A stretch of DNA of 64,000 nt from Pandoraea cepalis. GTDB taxonomy: Bacteria > Pseudomonadota > Gammaproteobacteria > Burkholderiales > Burkholderiaceae. Below, piece by piece: positions 37,969 to 45,967 of the stretch. The stretch is taken from contig NZ_CABPSL010000020.1 of the NCBI RefSeq assembly GCF_902459665.1, positions 1-64,000 on the forward strand, read 5' to 3'. The notes beneath the pieces are model-generated. The model made no database searches, was not told where the DNA came from, and was given only the letters and a program-made list of their open reading frames with translations. Positions within the stretch are counted from its first letter, which is position 1. Each line of letters starts with the position of its first letter. A program made the position numbers and the translations under genes.

Positions 37969-39222
37969 TTACAGCGCGTGTTCGCTGTTGGTCGCGACTT
38001 GTGCCGTCGGCGCCGTACCCGCCGTGCGTTGCGGCGTAGCGCCGCCCCCTTCGAGCAGCCACTTGCGAACGCGCGTGGCGTCGGCGAAGCGCGAGTACTT
38101 GCCGGTTGAATCGAGCAGAATCATGATCACCGGACGGCCATCGACGTTGGCTTGCATCACGAGGCATTGCCCCGCTTCGTTGATGTAGCCCGTCTTCTGC
38201 AGACCGATTTCCCAGCCCGGGTGTCCGATCAGGTGATTCGTGCTGACATAGTGCAACTCGCGACGGCCGGTATTGACGTCGTAATTGCTGTCCGTCGAGA
38301 AACGGCGAATCATCGGATACTGATAAGCGGCCTTGACCATCTTCACCAGATCACGTGCGCTCGACACATTCTGGCTCGACAGGCCCGTTGGATCGTTGAA
38401 GTGCGTGTCGTTCATACCGAGCTGCTTCGCCTTGCGGTTCATCGCCGCGAGGAACGCCGGACGACCGCCCGGGAAGTAACGCGACAGCGCAGCGGCCGCG
38501 CGATTCTCCGACGACATCAGCGCAATATGCAGCATGTCTTCACGCGACAGACGCGACCCCACCGACAGACGCGAGCCCGTACCCTTCTCGTAATCGCGAT
38601 CTTCGTCCGTCACTTCCATCATGTCCGTCATCGGCACGCCCGCGTCGAGCGACACCATCGCGGTCATCAGCTTCGAGATCGACGCGATCGGCAACACGGC
38701 TTGCGAGTTCTTGTCGAACAGCGATTCGCCGGTGCGCTCATCGACGACATAGGCCACCGAGGAACGCAGCGCCAGCGCGTCAGGGGATTCATGCAGGCCG
38801 AATGCGCGCCCGGCGGACAGCCGATCCTGCGCCTGCGGCGTGAAGTTGACGGTGCGATACGACGTCACGACACGACGTTTGCCGTGTTGGTAGACGACGT
38901 GTTTGATGGCAACACGCTTGGTCGCCGAGTCTACTTCGACGGCAGCCAGTTTGCGCGCCTTGGCGCCGGCCTTCTCGCGCGAGGCGGTATTGGCAACGGC
39001 ACGTTTGGCACCGGAATGGGACGCAGCGACGGATTTCGTCGCCTTGGAGTTGGCACACGCACGCTTCTGGGCGGCCGTCTTGGCTGCCTTGGACGAGCAT
39101 ACGCTCGTCTTACCGGCAGCTTGAACGACGGCTGGGGCACCGGCGGCGAGCGAGATCGCCACGACGGCAGCACCCCAGAGGCGGGAGCGGCACAGACGCG
39201 CAAGGGTGGTGATCGCGAACAT
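37969..39222 (-). CDS. pbpG: D-alanyl-D-alanine endopeptidase (PBP7 type)
   Basis: 417-residue periplasmic low-molecular-mass penicillin-binding protein that cleaves peptide crosslinks in murein. A signal peptide (about 1-36) is followed by an unusually long Ala/Lys/Ser-rich basic linker (about 37-105) and then the S11 peptidase domain. Catalytic motifs: SISK (181-184), SEN (238-240) and KTG (343-345). The linker is longer than in E. coli PBP7 and might bind the acidic cell wall. It is monocistronic. Confidence 0.94.
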   Translation of the reverse strand: MFAITTLARLCRSRLWGAAVVAISLAAGAPAVVQAAGKTSVCSSKAAKTAAQKRACANSKATKSVAASHSGAKRAVANTASREKAGAKARKLAAVEVDSATKRVAIKHVVYQHGKRRVVTSYRTVNFTPQAQDRLSAGRAFGLHESPDALALRSSVAYVVDERTGESLFDKNSQAVLPIASISKLMTAMVSLDAGVPMTDMMEVTDEDRDYEKGTGSRLSVGSRLSREDMLHIALMSSENRAAAALSRYFPGGRPAFLAAMNRKAKQLGMNDTHFNDPTGLSSQNVSSARDLVKMVKAAYQYPMIRRFSTDSNYDVNTGRRELHYVSTNHLIGHPGWEIGLQKTGYINEAGQCLVMQANVDGRPVIMILLDSTGKYSRFADATRVRKWLLEGGGATPQRTAGTAPTAQVATNSEHAL

Positions 39223-39410
39223 AGATTGGGGGTAGCGTAAGGTTGACAGGCAACGAGTTTGGAAGAAGTTTAGTAACTTCCCAAAAAATAAGCAATATGA
39301 ACGACTTAGCTGAAATACTTAAACCGGCATCTGGCAGTTTTGTGCGGCGCAATCCGCCAAACTGCACATTCGCAACAAATTGCCAAATAACGCCAACATT
39401 CAGAGACGAT
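39223..39410. other. Intergenic region between pbpG and the nitroreductase
   Basis: 188 bp of comparatively AT-rich sequence. TTTAAGTATT-like tracts in 39290-39330 probably include the minus-strand promoter of pbpG. No gene is seen. Confidence 0.4.
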
Positions 39411-40232
39411 TCAGCTTAGGAAATGCGCCCACTCAGCCAGCGGCGCACGGTCGGTGACAAGCTGGTTTTCGATGGCCTCCGGATCCGCATACCCCAATGC
39501 CATGCCGCACACCACCATTCGGGTCTCGGGCAGGCGCAGTTCCGCCGCAATTACCTGGTGAAACGTGGCGAACGCGGCCTGCGGGCAAGTGTCGAGGCCT
39601 CGCGCCCGCGCCGCGACCATCACGCTCTGCAGGAACATGCCGTAGTCCAACCAACTCCCCTGCTCCAGGTGTCGATCGATCGTGAAGATCAGTCCGACCG
39701 GCGCATCGAAGAAACAGAAGTTGCGCGCGTGCTGCCCCTGCATGCGGTCTTTGTCGGCGCGGCCAATACCCAGCAGTCCATACAAATCCCAACCGACCTT
39801 GCGCCGCCGCGCCTGGTAAGGTTCCGTCCACTCGCGCGGGTAGTAGGCGTACTCCTCCTGATGCATCAGGCGCTGCGCCGGGTCGTTGAACGCCTCCAGC
39901 AGGCGCGACGTCAACGACGTCAGCGCCTGGCCGGTCAATACATACGTTTGCCAAGGCTGAATGTTGCTGCCCGACGGCGCACGCGAGGCCACGCCAAGAA
40001 TGTCCGCCACCGTTGCCTGCGGCACCGGCGTGGGCAAGTACGCCCGAATCGATCGCCGGCTGCGGATGGCCTCGTCGACATAGGCCACACGCTGCTCGGC
40101 GTCATTGCCGATCGTCGGGCGACGCGCCCCCTCCCCCGTGCCCGGCTGCGCATGCAAGTCGGCTGCCTCGGCGGCGTTCTGCTCCACGGGCTGTGCGGCG
40201 TCCTGGTGCGGGTGTTGCTGTAGGTGTTTCAT
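39411..40232 (-). CDS. Nitroreductase-family protein
   Basis: 273 residues. A poorly conserved, Gln/His/Ala-rich N-terminus (about 1-45) is followed by an FMN-dependent nitroreductase fold. EAIRSRRSIRAYLPTPV gives the phosphate-binding arginines, and SRAPSGSNIQPWQTYVL is the family's second signature. GSWLDYGMFLQSVMVAARA and VCGMALGY follow near the end. It probably reduces nitro compounds or quinones with NAD(P)H, in the cytoplasm. A Met nearer residue 45 is an alternative start. It is followed by the EamA and HDAC-like genes on the same strand. Confidence 0.92.
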   Translation of the reverse strand: MKHLQQHPHQDAAQPVEQNAAEAADLHAQPGTGEGARRPTIGNDAEQRVAYVDEAIRSRRSIRAYLPTPVPQATVADILGVASRAPSGSNIQPWQTYVLTGQALTSLTSRLLEAFNDPAQRLMHQEEYAYYPREWTEPYQARRRKVGWDLYGLLGIGRADKDRMQGQHARNFCFFDAPVGLIFTIDRHLEQGSWLDYGMFLQSVMVAARARGLDTCPQAAFATFHQVIAAELRLPETRMVVCGMALGYADPEAIENQLVTDRAPLAEWAHFLS

Positions 40233-40276
40233 AAGTCAGGCTCACGGCAAACGAAGGGAGAAATGCGTCGCCCGGC

Positions 40277-41287
40277 TCATGGCGACGACGCGGCCGGCAC
40301 CGCCCGCCGCTCGATGACAAGCGCAACGCCAAGCGCCGCGACGACCATCCCGGCGGCACTCAGCGGGGACAACGTCTCGCCGAACAGCAACCAGGCCATG
40401 ACCGCCGTCGTCGGTGGCGTCAGATACATCAGGCTGGATACCTTGGTCGCGGCACCCTGTCGAATCAGCAGAAACAGCAAGGAGATGGCACCGATCGACA
40501 ACGCCAGCACCGACCATACCAGCGCACCGATCATTGGCGCGTTCCAGCGCACTTGCATCGTCTCGAGCATCCACGCGGCGGGCAGCGTTACCGCAAACGC
40601 CGCACCGAACTGCACGAGCGTGCCGACACGCAAATCGAAATGGGCGCAAAACCGTTTTTGATAGAGCGTGCCCGCCGTGATCGCGAGCAGGCTCAACACG
40701 CACAATGCCACCGGACCCGCACCGATGCCGCGAACGCCAACCTTGTTGGCCACCACCAGCCCGACGCCGGCGAATCCGCACAGCAGCCCCAACCATTGCC
40801 GGCGCGAGACCGGCTCACCGACCACACGTGCGAAGAGCGCCGTCAACAACGGCTGGATGCCGACGACCAGCGCGGCCAGCCCGGCGGGCGCGCCGTGCTT
40901 GATCGCTGCCCAGACGCCGCCGAGGTACACCGCCTGGATCAGCGTGCCGGACACGGCAAGATGCGCAATGAGCGGCCAGTCGATGCGCCCGATCGCGCCG
41001 GCCGGTACCGTCCGGCCCTCCACCGCGCGCCGCCTCGGCCATGACATGCCCGTCAACCAGGCGATGGGAAGCATGACCAGCAGCGTGCCGCCGAAGCGCA
41101 GCGCTAGAAAGGTGAGCGGCTCGGCATTCGGCATGCCGTATTTGGCGACAATAAAACCGGTGCTCCAGATCAACACGAACCACCACGGCATGGCCGCGCG
41201 CCAGATCGCCGCACGTTCGGTGCCGGCCATCTCGCGACCATGCGGCGCATTCGCGGGCGAAGGTGACACGGTGCGATGCTCGCTCAT
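40277..41287 (-). CDS. EamA-family transporter
   Basis: 336-residue inner-membrane protein of the DMT superfamily, with ten hydrophobic helices. PWWFVLIWSTGFIVAKYGMP opens the first repeat, QPLLTALFARVVGEPVSRRQWLG spans the half-way Glu/Pro motif, and PTTAVMAWLLFGETLSPL closes the second. It overlaps the HDAC-like gene by 4 bp (ATGA), indicating co-translation. The substrate is unknown; one could speculate about export of an acyl-polyamine-related compound, but nothing in the sequence shows it. Confidence 0.93.
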   Translation of the reverse strand: MSEHRTVSPSPANAPHGREMAGTERAAIWRAAMPWWFVLIWSTGFIVAKYGMPNAEPLTFLALRFGGTLLVMLPIAWLTGMSWPRRRAVEGRTVPAGAIGRIDWPLIAHLAVSGTLIQAVYLGGVWAAIKHGAPAGLAALVVGIQPLLTALFARVVGEPVSRRQWLGLLCGFAGVGLVVANKVGVRGIGAGPVALCVLSLLAITAGTLYQKRFCAHFDLRVGTLVQFGAAFAVTLPAAWMLETMQVRWNAPMIGALVWSVLALSIGAISLLFLLIRQGAATKVSSLMYLTPPTTAVMAWLLFGETLSPLSAAGMVVAALGVALVIERRAVPAASSP

Positions 41288-42225
41288 ACGAGAGCACCTT
41301 CTGCCGGCGCAGGGTGCCGACGGCGGACCGCCTGCTGGAACTGATCGGCGAGGCGGATCGTCGCAAAATGCGCGGCGACCGTCTGTTCGATGTCGCGGCC
41401 GTAGCCGCCTGCCATTGCGATAGCCACCGGCAGCCCGCGCTCTGCGCAGGCCGTCAGCACCCGACGGTCGCGCGCGAGCAAGCCGTCATGCGTCAATGCC
41501 AGCCGGCCAAGCCGGTCATTCGCCAGCGGATCGGCGCCCGCGAGATAAATCGCAAGGGTCGGGGTGAATTGCGCGAAGAGATCGGTCAGTGCGTGGCCGA
41601 GCGCGACCAGGTAATCGTCGTCGCCGCAGCCGTCGGGCAATGCCACGTCGAGGTCACCGCGCGCCTTGTGAAACGGGTAGTTGTGCTCGCCGTGCAGCGA
41701 CAGCGTGAACACGCTCGGGTCGTGCTCGAAAATGGCCGCCGTGCCGTTGCCCTGATGCACGTCGAGATCGATGATCGCCACACGCGTGCCCGGGCCGAGT
41801 TCGGCCTGCATCGTGCGCGCCGCGACCGCCGCGTCGTTGAACACGCAGAAGCCTTCGCCGCGGTCGGCATACGCGTGATGTGTCCCCCCAGCGAGATTCG
41901 CAGCCACGCCATCGGTCAGCGCGGCCCGACAGGCGGCCACCGTCGCCCCCGCCGACCGGCGCGAGCGCTCGACCATTTGCGGTGACCATGGGAATCCGAT
42001 CGTACGCTGCTCTTTGGGATCCAACTGACCGGCGCTCACTCGCGCCACGTACGCCGGCGAGTGGACGCGACCGAGCATCACGTCGTCCGCGGACAATGCC
42101 TCGGCAAGCGCAACGTGCGGCAACTCCCCCGCCACACGCTCGCGCAGACGGGCATACTTTTCCATCGGAAACCGATGCCCGGGTGGCAACGGCAGCACGA
42201 AATGATCGCTGTAGAACGCTTGCAT
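41284..42225 (-). CDS. Histone deacetylase-like amidohydrolase
   Basis: 313 residues. Class II-like HDAC fold with catalytic His pair THHAY (His116/117) and zinc ligands in DLDVHQGNGT (Asp155, His157) and GADP (Asp232). A final AGGYG motif is also present. In bacteria such proteins deacetylate acetylpolyamines or other small N-acyl amines (AphA/HDLP/acuC-related). The ATG at 42225 gives the family start MQAFYSDHFVLPLPPGH; longer frames to 42471 lack homology. It overlaps the EamA transporter gene, which may export or import its substrate or product. Confidence 0.9.
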   Translation of the reverse strand: MQAFYSDHFVLPLPPGHRFPMEKYARLRERVAGELPHVALAEALSADDVMLGRVHSPAYVARVSAGQLDPKEQRTIGFPWSPQMVERSRRSAGATVAACRAALTDGVAANLAGGTHHAYADRGEGFCVFNDAAVAARTMQAELGPGTRVAIIDLDVHQGNGTAAIFEHDPSVFTLSLHGEHNYPFHKARGDLDVALPDGCGDDDYLVALGHALTDLFAQFTPTLAIYLAGADPLANDRLGRLALTHDGLLARDRRVLTACAERGLPVAIAMAGGYGRDIEQTVAAHFATIRLADQFQQAVRRRHPAPAEGALV

Positions 42226-42520
42226 CGACACGAATGGCCGGCAGTGGCGGCACGCAAAAGGGCGTTGAACGACATCGGCACAGGCGCATGGACCACGCGA
42301 GCCACGCTCGGTAAGGCAGCGAGCCGTTGACCGCGAAGATGTCTCGCCAGTGCCGGAACTCGACGATAGTAACATCGGCGCACGGGGTGCGCCGGGTGCC
42401 AAAACGGTGCGGAGCCGCACCAATGAAGCGTTTCCGGACGGTGCCCACCATTCGCCGCAACGCGGTGTCACATGTTAGTCATGGGATCCCAACCGGTTGA
42501 TTTTGTAAGCTTTTATTGAA
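42226..42520. other. Divergent intergenic region upstream of HDAC-like and phasin genes
   Basis: No gene or RNA seen. The right end (from 42521) contains the phasin control region described separately. Confidence 0.4.
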
Positions 42521-42591
42521 TTGTTGCAGCGCACAAAAAAGACTTGACAGCGACAAAAATATCTCTACACTTGCAATTGTGCGATGCACAA
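42521..42591 (+). promoter_or_regulatory. Phasin promoter with two TGC-rich operator-like palindromes
   Basis: The -35 TTGACA (42544-42549), a 16-bp spacer and -10 TACACT (42566-42571) predict a start near 42578. Flanking it are an imperfect palindrome TTGTTGCAGCGCACAA (42521-42536) and a perfect one TTGTGC-GAT-GCACAA (42577-42591). These resemble sites of PhaR, the repressor that releases phasin genes when PHB granules form; that PhaR binds here is inferred. Confidence 0.65.
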
Positions 42592-42711
42592 AAGAAATCG
42601 CACCCCCATTTAGAGGCCCCAACCGTGTTTTCACCAGGATAAGGTGAGAACTCATTAGCGAACACGGAGTGGGTCGATACGTTGTGTATGACACCATCAT
42701 AGGAGAACGCC

Positions 42712-43275
42712 ATGTCGTTTCTGACCCCCGAGCAATTCGCCGCCGCCCACAAAGCCAATCTCGAAACCCTTTTTGGCCTGACCAACAAGGCGTTCGAAGG
42801 CATGGAAAAGCTCGTTGAGCTGAACCTGCAAGCCGTCAAGGCATCGCTGGCCGAGTCCGCCTCGACCGCGCAGAAGGCCTTCGCAGTGAAAGACGCGCAA
42901 GAGTTGCTCGCCCTGCAAGCCAACCTCGTCCAGCCCGCCGCCGAAAAGGCGATCGCGTATGGCCGCCACCTGTACGAAATCGCTTCGTCGACGCAAGCCG
43001 AAGTGACGAAGGTGGCCGAAGCCCAACTGGCGGAAAGCTCGCAGAACGTGCAAGCCCTGTTCGACAATCTGGCCAAGAACGCCCCGGCCGGTTCGGAGTC
43101 TGCCGTTGCACTGGCCAAGTCGGCCATGTCGGCAGCCAACAGCGCGTTCGACAGCGTGCAGAAGGCCACCAAGCAAGCCGTTGAAATCGCCGAGACGAAC
43201 TTCGCTGCCGCGACCAGCGTCGCGACGAAGGCTGCTGCTCAGGCTTCGCGTGCTGCCTCCAGCGCCAAGAAGTAA
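42712..43275 (+). CDS. phaP: Phasin, polyhydroxyalkanoate granule coat protein
   Basis: 187-residue, all-helical, Ala-rich protein of the betaproteobacterial phasin family (Phasin_2 type). It begins [20 protein letters not shown] with the typical [19 protein letters not shown] motif, and has a Lys/Ala-rich tail SRAASSAKK. Phasins coat PHB granules and control their size and number. A good ribosome site (AGGAGA) precedes the ATG. It has a strong promoter with PhaR-like elements and a terminator. It lies convergent to the PDH operon, whose product acetyl-CoA feeds PHB. Confidence 0.95.
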   Translation: MSFLTPEQFAAAHKANLETLFGLTNKAFEGMEKLVELNLQAVKASLAESASTAQKAFAVKDAQELLALQANLVQPAAEKAIAYGRHLYEIASSTQAEVTKVAEAQLAESSQNVQALFDNLAKNAPAGSESAVALAKSAMSAANSAFDSVQKATKQAVEIAETNFAAATSVATKAAAQASRAASSAKK

Positions 43276-43304
43276 TCGATAGCGTCTCGCGACGCTAGCG
43301 TTCG

Positions 43305-43336
43305 AACCCGGCCTCGTGCCGGGTTTTTCGTTTTTG
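43305..43336 (+). terminator. Terminator of the phasin gene
   Basis: Stem AACCCGGC (43305-43312) with GCCGGGTT (43318-43325) and a following T run TTTCGTTTTT. Confidence 0.85.
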
Positions 43337-43363
43337 GGGCGAACGGCGACGTCGACGCCATAG

Positions 43364-43401
43364 AAAAAACCGCCATCTCGGAGCGAAATGGCGGTTTTTT
43401 T
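43364..43401. terminator. Second, bidirectional terminator before lpdA
   Basis: A perfect 13-bp stem (43364-43376 with 43388-43400) starting with six A and ending with T run; it works on both strands and separates phaP from the convergent PDH operon. Confidence 0.85.
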
Positions 43402-43510
43402 GGCACCCGACCTCGCCCCGAATGCGGCGCGTCGGACATCGGTCACGTCATGCATGTCCGGCGCGCGCCCCCCAGAATCATCCGAGGCGCACACCAGACA
43501 CCGACGCGCT

Positions 43511-45283
43511 TTACTTCTTGCGGGCCGGCGGAACGTCGGTGCAAACGCCTTCGTAAATCTCCGCCGCCATACCGACCGATTCGGCCAGCGTCGGGTGCGG
43601 GTGAATCGTCTTCCCGATATCGACGGCATCCGCGCCCATCTCGACGGCCAGGCAAAGTTCGCCGATCAGATCGCCGGCGTGCGTGCCGACGATGGCACCG
43701 CCAACGATGCGATGCGTTTCTTCATCGAACAGCACCTTGGTGAAGCCTTCGTCACGGCCGTTCGCGATCGCGCGACCCGATGCCGCCCACGGGAACACGG
43801 CCTTGCCGTACTTCACCCCTTCGGCCTTCAACTGGTCTTCCGTCTTGCCGGCCCAAGCCACTTCCGGATCGGTGTAGGCGACCGACGGAATCTGGATGGC
43901 GTCGAAATAAGCTTTCTCGCCTGCCGCCGCTTCCGCCGCGACGTGGGCTTCATGCACGGCCTTGTGGGCCAGCATCGGCTGACCGACGATATCGCCGATC
44001 GCGAAGATGTGCGGCACGTTGGTCCGCATCTGCCTGTCGACATCGATGAACCCGCGATCGCCCACGGCGACGCCCGCGTTCTCGGCGCCGATCTTCTTGC
44101 CGTTCGGGCTGCGGCCCACGGCGACCAGCACGAGGTCGTAACGCTGGGGCTCCGCCGGTGCCGCCTCGCCCTCGAACTTCACGTAGATGCCATCGGCCTT
44201 GGCCTCGGCACCCACGGTCTTGGTCTTGAGCATGACGCGGCCGAAGCGCTTCGTGTTCATCTTCTCCCAGACCTTGACCAGATCGCGGTCGGCGCCTTGC
44301 ATCAGGCCGTCGAGCATTTCCACGACATCGATCTCGGTGCCCAGGGCGCTATACACCGTCGCCATTTCCAGACCGATGATGCCGCCACCGATCACGAGCA
44401 TCTTCTTCGGCAGTTGACGCAACTCGAGGGCGCCGGTCGAATCGACGATGCGCGGGTCCTCCGGCAGGAACGGCAACTTCACCGCCTGCGAACCCGCGGC
44501 GATGATGGCCTGCGCGAACTTCACGGTGCGCTTGCTGCCGTCTTGCGCGACGACTTCGATGTGATTCGGGTCGAGGAACGTGCCGACGCCGCGCACGACT
44601 TCCACCTTGCGCATCTTGGCCATGCCGGCCAGACCGCCCGTGAGCTTGCCGACCACGCTTTCCTTGTAGGCGCGCAGCTTGTCGAGATCGATCTCGGGTT
44701 TCGCGAACGAAATGCCGTGATGACCGAGCGTCTGGGCCTCTTCGAGAACGGCCGCCGTATGGAGCAGCGCCTTCGACGGGATGCAACCGACGTTCAGGCA
44801 CACGCCGCCGAGGGTCGCATAGCGCTCGACGAGCACGGTCTTGCGGCCCAGGTCGGCACTGCGGAACGCCGCCGAGTATCCGCCCGGACCGGCGCCCAAC
44901 ACGAGCACGTCGCACTCGGTGTCGGCACCGCCGCTGTGCTTGGCCGCAGCCGGGGCCGGGGCGCTCGGCTTTGCCGCAGGCGCGGCGGCGGCAGGCGCTG
45001 CCGGCGCGGAGGCGGCCACCGGCGCTTCGGCCTTGGCGGCACCGGCGCCGTCCACTTCGACAAGCGCGATCAGCGTGCCTTGACTGGCCTTGTCGCCCAC
45101 CTTGATCTTCACTTCCTTGACCGTGCCCGACACTTCCGACGGCACTTCCATGGACGCCTTGTCAGACTCAAGCGTAATGAGCGATGCATCCTTGGCGATC
45201 TTGTCGCCCGGCTTGATCATCACTTCGATGACATCCACGCCCTCTGCGCCGATGTCCGGTACTTTGACTTCGATGAGACTCAT
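43511..45283 (-). CDS. lpdA: Dihydrolipoyl dehydrogenase (E3) with N-terminal lipoyl domain
   Basis: 590-residue E3 subunit of pyruvate dehydrogenase, reoxidising lipoamide with NAD+. An N-terminal lipoyl domain (1-75, lipoylated Lys42 in LESDKASM) and Ala/Pro-rich linker (about 80-120) precede the flavoprotein. FAD loop VLGAGPGGYSAA, redox pair GGVCLNVGCIPSK (Cys162/Cys167), NAD loop VIGGGIIGLE, and catalytic HPHPTLAE (His563/Glu568) are visible. Lipoyl-bearing E3 is known from Burkholderiaceae and Neisseria. AGGGAG precedes the start. It is the last gene of the operon. Confidence 0.97.
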   Translation of the reverse strand: MSLIEVKVPDIGAEGVDVIEVMIKPGDKIAKDASLITLESDKASMEVPSEVSGTVKEVKIKVGDKASQGTLIALVEVDGAGAAKAEAPVAASAPAAPAAAAPAAKPSAPAPAAAKHSGGADTECDVLVLGAGPGGYSAAFRSADLGRKTVLVERYATLGGVCLNVGCIPSKALLHTAAVLEEAQTLGHHGISFAKPEIDLDKLRAYKESVVGKLTGGLAGMAKMRKVEVVRGVGTFLDPNHIEVVAQDGSKRTVKFAQAIIAAGSQAVKLPFLPEDPRIVDSTGALELRQLPKKMLVIGGGIIGLEMATVYSALGTEIDVVEMLDGLMQGADRDLVKVWEKMNTKRFGRVMLKTKTVGAEAKADGIYVKFEGEAAPAEPQRYDLVLVAVGRSPNGKKIGAENAGVAVGDRGFIDVDRQMRTNVPHIFAIGDIVGQPMLAHKAVHEAHVAAEAAAGEKAYFDAIQIPSVAYTDPEVAWAGKTEDQLKAEGVKYGKAVFPWAASGRAIANGRDEGFTKVLFDEETHRIVGGAIVGTHAGDLIGELCLAVEMGADAVDIGKTIHPHPTLAESVGMAAEIYEGVCTDVPPARKK

Positions 45284-45303
45284 GCGGGGTCTCCCTGTCG
45301 CAT

Positions 45304-45885
45304 TTATGACTTGATGGTGGTATCGATCGGAAACGTGTGCACCTGAAATGGGGCGGCGGAACTCTTGTCGAACTCCGCCCCCGCCTTCACGCCCGCTTCG
45401 GCGATGGCGCTGGCACTCAGATCCTGATCATAGAGGGCGTACATGGCGCCGAGCGCGAAATTGCGCCCTGAGCCAATCCCCCAGAACCGATCGAAAACAA
45501 ACACTTCCCGGTAGGAATAAATCCCGTAGATGCCGGTCGGATTCGCGATCACGCAGGTGATCTGCGACGACTCGTACGGATCGTCTTCCTCTTCCTTGGT
45601 GTTGAGGAAATACTCTTCCTTGAGCTTCTGGTGGACGCGGCAGAACGTGCGGAACACCTCGTCACGCGAGTGCAGACGGCATTCGTCCGCCATGCCGGAG
45701 AGAATGGCGCGCATGACCGGAAAGTGTGCGGTCGTGCCCGCCAGGCCAACATAGGAATCGCCTACGAGAAAAACCTTGCGATTTTCCTCGTACGATTGCG
45801 AGAGCCGCGTATCGCCGAACGTCACAAGCGAATCGGCGGCAATCGCGATCTCACCGGCCTTCTTGACGACTACCACGGTGGTCAT
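45304..45885 (-). CDS. Proteasome-type Ntn hydrolase (HslV-like; betaproteobacterial proteasome homologue)
   Basis: 193 residues beginning MTTVVVVKKAGEIAIAADS. After Met removal Thr1 is the likely nucleophile, with Asp17 and a Lys (Lys36, aligning with HslV Lys33) in place. WGIGSGRNFALGAM matches the HslV IGSG segment with its active-site Ser. The overall pattern of strands and the helix YALYDQDLSASAIAEAGV resemble HslV, but the insert around residues 28-31 and the C-terminus differ, as in the family named betaproteobacteria proteasome homologue (BPH), known to form rings without HslU. GGGGAGGG gives the start at 45885. It lies 82 bp after aceF and 20 bp before lpdA, so it is made with PDH. 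A regulatory role for PDH is inference. Confidence 0.85.
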   Translation of the reverse strand: MTTVVVVKKAGEIAIAADSLVTFGDTRLSQSYEENRKVFLVGDSYVGLAGTTAHFPVMRAILSGMADECRLHSRDEVFRTFCRVHQKLKEEYFLNTKEEEDDPYESSQITCVIANPTGIYGIYSYREVFVFDRFWGIGSGRNFALGAMYALYDQDLSASAIAEAGVKAGAEFDKSSAAPFQVHTFPIDTTIKS

Positions 45886-45967
45886 GATGCCCTCCCCGTC
45901 CAGATCCTGAAGCGTTCGCGCGAGCGCCGCCGGACTTGCGCTTGCGCGCAACCGGCGGCGCCTGCCA

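Noticed and set aside
43388-45346. 652-aa plus-strand frame opposite lpdA
   Set aside because: Arg/His-rich antisense of a conserved gene, without motifs.
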